Below, piece after piece: positions 1 through 10,064 of a stretch of DNA of 64,000 nucleotides (position 1 is the stretch's first letter; every line of letters begins with the position of its first letter). The position numbers and the translations under genes were made by a program. The notes under the pieces are model-generated. The model was not told the origin of the DNA and did no database searches. It was given only the letters and a program-made list of their open reading frames with translations. Source of the stretch: Sanghuangporus weigelae (Eukaryota; Basidiomycota; Agaricomycetes; Hymenochaetales; Hymenochaetaceae); the NCBI GenBank assembly GCA_033182465.1, contig CP137318.1, positions 806,001 through 870,000 on the forward strand. Reading direction: 5' to 3'.

Positions 1-2342
1 TGCGAGAAGTTGCTGTACTTTACGAGCTTGTTCAAGACGCTCATCGACGGGCTGAAAGGTCATCAGTAACAAGAATCCTATTAGAGGTCGACAAGCTCAC
101 TGGAGCTGAAGGCGCCGGAGGAGGAGGACCCGAAGGCTGACCGTAAGAAGGTGGAGGAGGACCAGGCGGACCACCACGCCCATACCCTCCAGAAGAAGGT
201 GGACCTCCATAATCATCGTTCCTACTATCGTGGCGATCACCACCATAATTGTTGTATCCTCCACGACCTCTTCCGCGTGCGCGTCCTCTGCCTCCCCCTC
301 CTCCGCTATCATAATCTTGATCATATCGGCGATCTCGATCTCGATCCCAATCATCTCGCCGGTCCCAATCGTCTCTCGGGAATCCGCCTCCTCTTCCGCG
401 AGGAGCACCGCGACCACCTCCTCTGTGGCCCCGCGTGGGAAACTCACCATAATCACGACCTCCGCGAGTAGGTCTTTCTTCCTGACGCCTAAAAGTTCGA
501 AGAAATAAGCGACCATCTGTGGAATGCTTTGAAAAGGCGTACCTTTGAGGAATGGGCCCAGGTGGAAGAGGAACATCAGGAATATCCGGAGAGAAGCCGA
601 CTTCTAAGACACCGTCTTGGAAAGGTTGATCATGCATCCTTTCATATGCATCTTCGCAACTCTAGCATCACGAAAAAGTCAGAAGCAATGAGTGTAAACA
701 AAACATCCGCAGCATACCCTAATATCGTAGAACTCAACATAGCGTTGACTGAAGAAAGTAGTATTAGCGTATCTTCGGGAAGATCTACGCGAAGATAGTC
801 ACCTATGGCGATTGTCACCCGGCTTCACATTTTTTATATCTCCAAACTGCTGAAATCTTCGGCGAACCTCATTGTCATCAATTGGCGAAGTAGTATTGTG
901 AAGGGTAGCTAGAAGTGTGCCCTGGATGGTCACAGAAGAATCTCAGAAGAAGGAGTGAAATCTTGTGAAGAGAAGACAAGCCTGGTTGCGGTCCTTAGGG
1001 TCTTTGCTATTTTGCTCGTCTGCACGAGGTAATGAATAATGCACGTCGATCTAAAAGAATTATGATATCAAGATTCTTCGGATTTAAAACGAGTGCTTAC
1101 TGGACGCCCTCCAATTTCCGTGTTTTGCAAGCGCTCACGAGCACGTTCTGCTGCGCGCAAATCGTACTAAAAGTGGAAGCATAAAAACTCTGTCCTTTTC
1201 TTTAGCCTTAGGCTCACTAATTGCCGCTCACATATGTCACAAAGACCATGCCTCGATTTGCAATGAGATCAAAGAATGTTTTAATTTCGCCATGCTCATT
1301 GAACTGCTGGCGGACCTCGTCACTGTTTGTCTCATACTGTTCACAGATGTTCGGAATAAGAATGAGCTCAATTTTTTGCGCCACGTAAGAGGACTCGCCT
1401 TAATGTTACGAATAAAAAGAGTTCTACAAGGTCGTTCACGCATTATCCTCTCCTCAATAATTGGATCAGGTTTCTCATCTCGACTACGGGGAGGAGGTAC
1501 CCCAGGGCCACCCCCTCGTCTACCTCCACGACCTCCACGACTTGATGGGCCATCTAACAAACGATGTTTGTAAGTTCAGGATGCTCACCGGGCACAATAG
1601 TCGTGCAACAAGAAACGAAATCAAATTCAAACAGACGTTCCTCTCGAAGGACACAGCGAAGCGGCGAATCTCTGAAAGAAGCGTTCCCTTTCTCGGCATG
1701 ATATAAGAACGGAACGATCTACTGCGCCTCGCTGGGAATAGTTTCGTTATAGCGGCGATCGAGCAAGCTTCCTTACAGAATCCTTAACTCGAACATCAAC
1801 CTCAGGCGCCTAATCGAATTCATGAAGAATGATTCGCAATTGAACACCGCCAAGTTCTCTGGAAGAACTGAGAAGCACAGTGATGTTTGTTTATCACGGT
1901 TTAATGCGTCCCTTTTATTCGATTTCACCACGGCCCAGAATTGGAGAAGAAATGACCGGACTCAGAATTGTCAATCTAATTCAAGCGCACCTTCGTAACT
2001 TCCATATCCTTGATCATTGTAGCTTCCAGGACTATCGCCATGAGGCGGATACGCATCGCCATAATTCGAACTCTGACCATAATAATCCTGAGGATCGTTG
2101 TTCCACTGACTGTATGACTCTGGCGTTGAAGAGTCGTAACTTGCACTCTGACTGTATCCTCCACCTCCTCCATAATCTCTTGATGAACTGTAACCACCAC
2201 GGCCACGACCCCTGGCACGAGGTGAAAATCCAGTCCCTCTGTCATAAGAAAATCGAGAATGGCTACGATCTGGGCCTGGACCGGGCGGATTGCCTCTTCG
2301 AGGTCCCTCATATACACTGGGATACGGGTGATGGCGATTCAT
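1..2342 (-). CDS. Mei2-like RNA-binding protein with two RRMs (3' end off the window)
   Basis: An RNA-binding protein, probably acting on mRNA. I read ten coding exons: 1991-2342, 1399-1553, 1232-1336, 1101-1166, 982-1050, 803-921, 718-748, 543-661, 101-488 and 1-51. They join in frame to at least 485 codons. The N-terminus is Gly/Tyr/Arg-rich (RGRG, SRDYGG). RRM1 begins at CRTLFIRNIK and includes GMVFVTYYDLRAAERA. GRPIDVHYSLP follows, then a second RRM starting GTLLATLHN and ending near YVEFYDIRSCEDAYERMH. After that comes a long RGG/Arg-Asp-rich tail (RGRARGRGRGG). The order and the GTLL start of the second RRM resemble Mei2/TEL-type proteins; whether a C-terminal third RRM exists cannot be seen. 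Introns 922-981 and 1337-1398 have GC donors. The first intron (1554-1990, 437 bases) is unusually long. The start at MNRHHPYP is the first ATG in the exon. Confidence 0.8.
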
Positions 2343-2735
2343 GGCTGATTCTCGAGTCTTCCGTAGCTTTCAAGTCTTTTACTCCAAGACAAGCTCAAGG
2401 TATGTCGATGACGTGTCGTTGAACGCAACGGAGGAGGACTGATTGGTTCTTAGTGGCTTGCGTCGCACAATTCGCTCAGAACGTCGACAAGACACACTAG
2501 ACTGTACTCTAAAGCGACTTTAAGATAACGAGAAGCTGTTGTGACGAGATGTGTACTGAGTGGGAATGAGGCCAACTTGATGGAAAAAAAAGATCGAAAC
2601 CCCTGAACCAAAATATGCGGTGCTGTCTCACGGTCACGGTCCGTCATGACGCGCAGGCCGCTGACATAATCTAACAGTCCTCCTCACTGCATTGGCACTT
2701 CCTTACCGACTGCGCCTACTACACTCTCTTCCAGC
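2343..2735. other. Divergent intergenic region, Mei2-like / Rab5
   Basis: This 393-base gap separates the starts of two oppositely transcribed genes, so it should hold both promoters. I see no clear TATA box and no further gene. Confidence 0.5.
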
Positions 2736-3805
2736 ATGGCAACTTCAAAACAGTACCAGTTCAAGCTCGTCCTTCTCGGTGCGCTACTTCTTGTGGTATA
2801 TCTCTTGATTGTGTATTGAACTATACCTCTTAGGGGAGTCTGCGGTCGGCAAGTCGAGGTGCGTGTCCTCCTCTTGATTAAGTTATCACGCTCAACGTGT
2901 TTTATGCTTGCTACTCCAGCTTGGTCCTCCGTTTTGTGAAAGACCAATTTGACGACTATCGAGAGAGTACTATCGGCGGTTTGTGTTCTCTCTCTTCACG
3001 CCTAGTTCGTGGTCCTTATCGATACTTACCACCTTTAGCTGCGTTTCTGACACAGACGGTCCCATTGGAAGATGGTTCAACGGTGAAATTTGAAATCTGG
3101 TCTGTCCTTTACCTGCTTGGTTGCTGGCTCTGGCTGACGTATGCGTTGTTATGACCCTGATCCACAGGGATACCGCCGGGCAGGAACGATACAAGGTGGG
3201 TTTATGATTTGATTTGTTTTAGGAGCTCGCGCTTACATCCGTCTAGTCGTTGGTATGCGTGCAAGAAACTGCACCCTAAAACCGAAGCTTAATCTATTTC
3301 TAAGGCTCCTATGTACTATCGCAACGCAAACTGCGCCGTAGTCGTATATGACATAACTCAACCCGCCTCACTTGAGAAAGCACGCACATGGATTCGCGAA
3401 CTCCAACGTCAGGCAGATCCATCAATCGTCATCGCACTCTGTGGAAACAAGACTGATCTCGAAGAACGCAGACAGGTGCCGCAAGAAGAGGCTAAGAAGT
3501 ACGCTGACGAGGAGAGTCTGATGTGGGGTGAGACCAGTGCGAAGACGGGCCAGGGCGTTCAGGAGATCTTCACAGAACTTGGTACGTGTTCCCGTCTTTT
3601 CTTTGTGCCGCCCACTTTAGCGTCGCTTGAGGGTGGCCAAGGAAAGGAAGGAAATCGCTGATGCTATCATATCACAGCGAAGAAACTTCCGCAGGTCGCT
3701 CCGCCACCACAAGCGCGCGGTGCTGGCGCTGGAAGAGCTCCTAGGGCGGCTGTTGATCTCAACAAGGCTGCTGCAGGCGAAGGTCAAGATGCCTGCAATT
3801 GTTGA
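2736..3805 (+). CDS. VPS21: Rab5/Vps21-type small GTPase
   Basis: An early-endosome Rab GTPase that controls vesicle tethering and fusion. Eight exons give exactly 209 codons (208 residues plus stop): 2736-2778, 2834-2858, 2920-2978, 3039-3099, 3168-3195, 3247-3252, 3305-3581 and 3678-3805. All nucleotide-binding motifs are present: P-loop GESAVGKSS, switch [37 protein letters not shown] and ETSAKTG. The [12 protein letters not shown] stretch is the Rab5-subfamily signature. The protein ends in CNC, a CXC-type double-geranylgeranylation site. The Ser-Leu of KSLAP is encoded by a separate 6-base microexon (3247-3252) flanked by 51- and 52-base introns; without it the frame or the conserved motif is lost. 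Ypt52/Ypt53-type paralogues cannot be told apart with certainty. Confidence 0.95.
3247..3252 (+). other. 6-base coding microexon of the Rab5 gene
   Basis: TCGTTG (Ser-Leu) lies between an acceptor ending CTAG and a donor GTATGC. It restores the family motif YKSLAPMYY exactly and keeps phase 0 on both sides. Confidence 0.8.
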
Positions 3806-4249
3806 AGAGGCCACGGCGTCTTCGTTACTTGATTCACTTCTCATCACTACCACGTATGTTACACTGAGCGCGGCACTCGCCTGTTCGCGCTGATTATCAT
3901 CATCATCTTTGTCATTGCACCCTTCTTTAGGCGATTCAGTTACCTTCCTTACTTCATCTGTAATCTATACGTTGCCTGTTTTACGGTTTTACCTGTTCCT
4001 ATCAACAGGTTTTTCTTCATATAGATATGGACCTGCTCAATTCCATCTCAATGCACGTTTAATCAACTTCCTATGATTACGATTGGTTTCGGAAGAACAG
4101 AATCCAGAATCCAACAACAAACCAGAGATGCATGACTGGGATACAGATGAGAACGAAATGCACGAAGATGTCCCAACAAATAGGAGAAGATAAAAAGATA
4201 AAAGAAATGTAAGAGGTCATAACGATAAACAACGAGAGAAATATCAAAC
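3806..4249. other. Convergent 3' region, Rab5 / RasGEF
   Basis: A 444-base AT-rich gap between two converging genes, expected to hold both 3' UTRs. I see no gene in it. Confidence 0.5.
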
Positions 4250-7200
4250 TCAGAAACCAGCAGCTTCAAGGCCCCTCCTAATATCCGCCTGAGAAACCTC
4301 GTTCATCAGGAGCTCCTGACTCCTCGTCCAGAAATACGAAGCGTCCCGACTCTTCGCATTAGCAATCGTCAGCTGCTCGTTAATAAAACCCACAATCGCA
4401 GGGTTCTCCGAGATGTTGATATTGCCACTACCGTTTAGAGGCTTCGATTGAAAACGCAGGATGGCGCGTACGGCGTCGTACCATTTCTGGCGCTTGACGA
4501 AGTTGATGAGCGGTGGACCGAGGGGCGCGGGTCCGCTGGAGCTGTAGCTAGTGCTGGAGCTTTGGGTTTGGCAGGTGCTGAAGGATGTGATAGAGTGAGG
4601 GGAGGAGATTGATGAGGAAGGGGAGCCTGAACAGGTATATCTGCCTGTCGTACTGCTGTGCTGCTGGCAGGTTCGCTCAGCTTCTGTAGCTAGGATCGGC
4701 GAAGTCGAGCGCAATGTCCACTGAGTTTTCGACGACAGTGGGAACTGCACGTTATCCTTCATCTGATCCTGAATATGGACGATATCCGTGAGGTATATGC
4801 CGATAAACGGTACGCATGGTCCCTCAATGGCTTGCATCGCCGCTCGGAATGCAGAGAAGTTGCCGGTTGGCTCGTTGAGTTTAGAGAGGTTCTCGAACTG
4901 GTGACTTCGCCCTGTGTGTGCCCATGTCAAGTATAAACGAGAGATCACGGCGCTTGAGAGAGCTGCGACGATGGCGGTCATAGACGAGAAGTTGTTGATA
5001 GACCGGCATTTCTATCCAAAAAATGCTCGTCAGTAAATACATTCAGATGGAGTAGAAGGGAAGCCACAACAGACCTCAGCGACTTTAATCCAATAATCAA
5101 TCGCATCAGCTCTCTTCCCAAGTCCATCATTCGCAAGCACGCTATTCTTCACCCACGCAGCAATGCGATCATGCGTAGCAGAAAACGCACTCAAGTTCGC
5201 GGCGCCTTCACCAGTCTGGTTCTTCGCCCATAATAAGCATTCTCGCGGTCGGATCTTCACATACAATCGATGCTCATATAGCATTAGCTGCGCTGCCAAA
5301 TCGCCTGCGCTGAACCGCGTGAGTTCATTCTTGGATGAACGAGAGTGCTTGCTTTTTGTTGAAGGTGTCAGCGGAAGAGGCGGGAGAAGGGTCGCTTGAA
5401 CCGTTTGAGTTGTCTAAGAAGGAATAAAAAGTCAGTTCTCGGAACAACTCGTACAATGATCTGTGTTGTCACGAACCAATTTATCAATGGACTGCAGAAT
5501 CAACTTCGCAGAAAGTGCCAACGACGGAGGTGCTTTTATCATGCTCAAGAACTCCTTCAATCTCGGCACCACATGCGGATCATCTTGCAGCAGCCCATGG
5601 TTCTCCACCCACATCGTCAAAATAGCCAAGACGCTGAAATTTTACCATCTTAATCGCTTCTCTCGTTGGCACTTAGAACGGTAGTAACTCACCGCTTCTG
5701 GACAGGCCTCAACTTCTTCTCCCTCCACTCATTCGCCTCTTCTCGAGTCAGCGAAGCAGGGTACTCCATCTCAAATCGCTCGATAAGCAGCTGGAACAGT
5801 TCGGATGCAGTCGTGAATGTGCTGAACGTCGTAAGGCAGACATCTCGATGCAGCTTCTCTTCCGTCATCTCTAAATAAAAATAGCAAATAATATACGAAA
5901 AAAGACAACCGATTCAATATGAATACAAGACAGGAGTAATCAAGCACATAACCCGATCAACGGGTACTTACTCAGAGGGTCCGCTGTTAACCTCTCGATG
6001 AGTGCAGGTAACGTCCCAGCGCGTATACTCCCATCGTAGTCCAACTTGATGTCGTCGGGTCCGTACGAAGGCTGGAGATACCAAGGCAAGTTCGCCTGCG
6101 CGACTTTCGCATTATGAAAGGCCTGCGCATCTTCGTCACCCGTCAATTGTCGAACTTTATCCGAACGACGGGGCGTAGAAGGCGGTCGAGCATCATCAAA
6201 GAAGCCAAATTGAAGCTCGTCCGCCCCTGGAGCAGCCGAGTCGGGACAGGGCGAGTCTATGAAGTCCGATAGACGGGAGAGTGATTTGAAGTCGTTCACA
6301 AGAATCGGTCGTCTCCGATATTGCCGAGTATGCAACGGAGAAGAATCGGAGCGACTTCGGTTGAGAGGCGAGCGTGGGGAGGCGCAAGATGGTGAAGGAC
6401 ATATTGGCAGCGGTGGTGTTGGAGGAGTAGGCTTGTTAACTTGTAGAGCCGAGACATCTGGTCGAGTAGGTGTTGGCATGGGATCTAGAGATGATGTTCT
6501 ACCTTTCGTAGGAACCAGCGAGCTATTAACCAAAGTAGCGTCCGAGTCGCTTTCAGTTAAATATGCATCGAACTGCTGTGGGTCTGAACGCGGTGGGCTG
6601 ATGCTCGATAAAGGCGCGACGTCGTCTGGGAAATCTGTTACAAAATGCACCGAATGCGACCGTGAATGTAAGAATGATCCCTAAAGCATAACGGCAGATC
6701 TATCAGTGGGTGTGCGTCGACACAGACAAGTATAGAGACTTTTACCTTTCCTCCGGGCTCTAATATAGGAACCCAGTTGTCATCGTCAATAGCACCATAT
6801 CCATAGGCACCATGAGCAGAGATAGGAGGCATACCCGATTCGAACGAACGTGACGACTCCACAATGAATAGTTTCTCGGCCTCATATTCATATATCCGGA
6901 GCTCCTCTTGGACGCTCATGAGTCTCTCTGCGACCTCGTGCGATAACTCCGCCAGGAACGAGCTTGGCACCCATCCAATGCGGTCATCCCGCAGCGCGGC
7001 CCACCAACCCGACTCTTCCTTCTCTACGATCTCCAGTATCTCATTCTTCCGAAACGGGAGGTGGTCCGGGTCGGACGAGGCAAAGTCGTACAGGCACAGG
7101 ACGTAGCACAATCTCCATTGGGGCGACGCGCTGAGAGGGGTGCGCGATGCGTTGGAGGACATGTCAGTGGGAGGGGAGAAAGAGAAAGACGGAGATGGCG

Positions 7201-7294
7201 AGGAGGAGCGTGGGGAGCTGGGATCGTATCCATCATTCTGAGGTTGGCAATAGTAAGGGTCTATGTGTAAACGCACGCGTTCGCCGCGCATCAT
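4250..7294 (-). CDS. CDC25: SH3-domain Ras guanine nucleotide exchange factor (Cdc25 type)
   Basis: Activates Ras by GDP release, at the plasma membrane, upstream of cAMP or MAPK signalling. The SH3 domain comes first (ALYDF-like LYDFASSDPDHLPF, then GWWAALRDDRIGWVPSSF). A disordered Ser/Pro linker follows. The RasGEF-N (REM) region starts at IRAGTLPALIERLTADPL and continues through FQLLIERFEMEYP. The catalytic CDC25 domain starts at FSAGDLAAQLMLYEH and includes AFSATHDRIAAWV, SSMTAIVAALSS, FENLSKLNEPTGNF and CVPFIGIYLTDI, and ends near LRRGLEAAGF. Introns recognised include those between GGK and GSFLHS (about 6677-6745), before KMTEEKLHRD, before VLAILTMWVE, before TTQTVQATL and before KCRSINNFSS. 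A Ser/Thr-rich stretch lies inside the catalytic domain before LINFVKRQKWYDA. The start is uncertain: ATG at 7294 (MMRGERVRLH) is used; MSSNASRT near 7163 is an alternative, and upstream exons are possible. Confidence 0.88.
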
Positions 7295-8789
7295 CAGTGG
7301 ATCAAAAATAGGCTCGACAGTCGACAGAGCTCTGCGAGTCTGGTTCAAGCGGGTGATCGTGCGTGACAGTGGGAAGAGAGGAGAGCTGCAATGACCGTGA
7401 ACGAGCTGACAGTCGCCAGGAGGAAGACAAGTTCCCCAGCTTTGGAGGACGAGGCCCAATAAAAGGCAGCGAGCAGGCACAGCTTGATGGACTCTCACTC
7501 AGAGGACTGGTGTTGCTAAGAGGGACCGCAAGATCAATTTAGTTTCGCCTCCGTTTCTGGACTGAAATCTGTGCACCATCACCATTACCTCCTTTCGGCC
7601 AAACGCGCATGATCACTCCCGTCTCCTCCCTCCCTGCGGAGAAACACGTCTTGGGCAGGCGTCGCTCAGACAACGCTCTGTTCGCGTAAGCCGACGGAAT
7701 GGAATATACGCCAATACCATTCGTGCTCTTGGGCTGAAGGAGATATGCAAATGGCATAATTTTTACCGAAGGCGAAGTACATCAACACTAATGATGTCGA
7801 ACAGCAAATTTTGTTAGATGTAATCGCAGGGTTACTAGTATCTGCCACAACAATCTAGGAAGACAGAACATATACATACCTCAAGACATGTATATCCGCA
7901 GACTCTCACACGAACTGCATCACCAACTATCCATCCAGATTCCAGATGTTCGAACGACCGCATCTCCGGCATCAAGCATAACAAACTTTACAAGTTACAA
8001 GTTTAGTGCATGGACGCGGACGTCCGAGGCCGCCACGCAACCGGATCGTTCTTGTACCTGACACTGCAAAGTGCACTGAACGATGAGCAGCAGTTGCTTC
8101 CGACACTGGTACCGATGCCGAAGTAGAAACATGATTTTCTGAGCAAAGTAAGCAATGCTCGGAGCTGATGCTAAACGGGGATGAAGGTCAAGGCACCCAC
8201 GGGTGTCCCAAACAAACTCAATCATCATGCCGTCAGCTTCGTCACTCTATCCTTTCGACGTTGGCATAAACCGCGCTGTTTGTTGAGGATCCGCGCCATC
8301 AGATGGAGCGGTGAGATATCATGATGGAGAGAACGCTTGACTATCTACTGCGCATCCTGAAAGTAAAGTTTCTGATAGGGAAAGGATAGATGAACGGAAA
8401 GCCAAGATAACAAAATGATGGACCTGCGACACAATGCTCCGCTGTGATAGAGAAAAATAATTTACATGCATTGAAGGCGGTCCACAAGTTTGTCATGGGT
8501 GATGAATACGAGCGATCGCGTCGCACCGAGCACGGAGTGTTGATTGCGTATAATTATCCTCGCGGAGTAAGAGCAAGCTTGTGTTGTTGCCGAACATTGT
8601 CGGTGCCGGCCAGCGCGTAAGCAGCTAATACAAGAGTTCGTCGCTGTCGTTTCACAAGAGCAGTGCGCGGTTGACGGTCGCGTTCAGCTCGGGGCGGCAG
8701 CCATGTAAGGCAACAACGCTCAGGGTAGCACTAGTCTGAAGTTACTCTTTCCATTCGTCACCTCATCCAAGTAAGACTCAGATGCGCAT
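7295..8789. other. Long divergent intergenic region, RasGEF / LAMTOR2-like
   Basis: A gap of about 1.5 kb between two divergent genes. It probably contains the promoter and leader, perhaps an upstream exon, of the RasGEF gene. Short reading frames occur, but none resembles a known protein or has convincing splice context. Confidence 0.4.
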
Positions 8790-9470
8790 ATGCTCGCCCT
8801 CTCCTCCCTGAACAAGCTCCTCGGGCACGTCCTAGCCCCGCCCGCACTGCACACAGCGGTCCTCTTCACTGCTTCCGGCGCGCTTGTCTCGTATGCAACG
8901 GCGTCGTCATCTGATTCGAGCTCAAGTCCGCGTTCGAAAGATGACATTCGCGTGCTCGTTGGGCTTGCGAGCGAAGTGTGGGCGGAGACGAAGGAGGATG
9001 GCGAGGGTATGGTTGATAGCGAGGTATGTCTTTCGCATTTCACGAAGTCTCTTTTGTTCTGTACCGTATCGAGATAGGCGTTCATTGACATTCTTCTGGA
9101 AATGTGTGCAGCTAGGGCGTATCATCGTCCTCCCCATCGTACCCACATCCAAACAACAGCAAGACGGCAGCAGCGGCAATAACAACGGCAGCAACAACAG
9201 CAACTCAAGTAGTCAACCACCAAAAGACTCAGCCCTCCTCATCGCCCTAAACGCAACAAACGACATCGAATGGGGCGACCTCCAGCACAAGGTTCGTCAT
9301 CCGCACATACGTTCCTACATTCCTTCCCTTCGTCTCGAATCTCATATTGACGTATATGATCTTTTGCACAGGCACAAACTCTCGCCGCACACCTTTCAAA
9401 ACCACTCGAAAAGGTCCAGGCTAAACTAGATTCCGCTCCGCCACCACTTAGCAAGACTACTCGTCGATGA
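8790..9470 (+). CDS. LAMTOR2: LAMTOR2-like roadblock/LC7 protein (Ragulator subunit)
   Basis: Likely a Ragulator subunit that anchors Rag GTPases at the vacuole for TORC1 signalling. Three exons (8790-9023, 9112-9291, 9372-9470) give 170 residues. The order matches animal LAMTOR2/p14: MLALSSLNKLLGHVL, then HTAVLFTASGALVSYAT, then LVGLASEVWAE, then ALLIALNATNDIEWGDLQHKA and AQTLAAHLSKPLEKV. The human protein is about 125 residues; the extra length here comes mainly from an Asn/Ser/Gln-rich insertion (KQQQDGSSGNNNGSNNS) between the strand ending IIVLPIVP and the strand starting ALLIALNA. The start is the ATG opening the conserved N-terminal helix. Another roadblock-family protein is the main alternative. 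Confidence 0.75.
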
Positions 9471-10064
9471 TGACACGCCCTTGAATTTCTTACTGGTTTG
9501 CTTCAAGTTTTTCAGTCTCATAATCTTGATTGGATTACACCTCGATCCTCTTGTTATCTGATTCTTACTAGACTGCACTTACCGTAATCTGCTGTTATCC
9601 CGCTGCTGTCCACGCCATGTTCCGACTTGATGAAATATTTACGATACACACTTCCTTTTGTGCTCCTTTTCTCTTGTTACTTTTGTATAGCCTGAATACT
9701 TATTAGTCGAATAGTTGCAGTTCCCCTTATCTGTATAGAGAAAATACTGAATATTACAATGTAGATTATAAAAGATAGGGCAGTAGAAGAACATCACGGA
9801 CATCACCGATTTCTTCTACGGTTACGTATGCGATGACATAAAGTAAGCCGGAAGCGGGAAGCAACATCAGTCTTTCAATCGAATGCAGTGCTGGTAGAGT
9901 CCTGTCCTTTGAAAGTTTTCAAATTTCACTAAGCAGATAGGTAGTAATTGCGTTTATCGAATAAATCATAACAGCTGAGGTAAACAGTTCTATTTCAGCA
10001 AAATTGTCAAGAGGGTCAGGGTCAATGCATCAAGAAAAGGCAATGCGGGGCAAGGAAGTTCAAT
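9471..10064. other. Convergent 3' region, LAMTOR2-like / COQ1
   Basis: A gap of 594 bases between converging genes, AT-rich and with no supportable gene; 3' UTRs are expected here. Confidence 0.5.

Noticed and set aside
2450-2947. Small minus-strand reading frames across the Rab5 start
   Set aside because: They are antisense to verified Rab5 exons and match no family.
7295-7498. Extended N-terminus of the RasGEF
   Set aside because: It would start at GTG; no ATG is seen in frame upstream of 7294.
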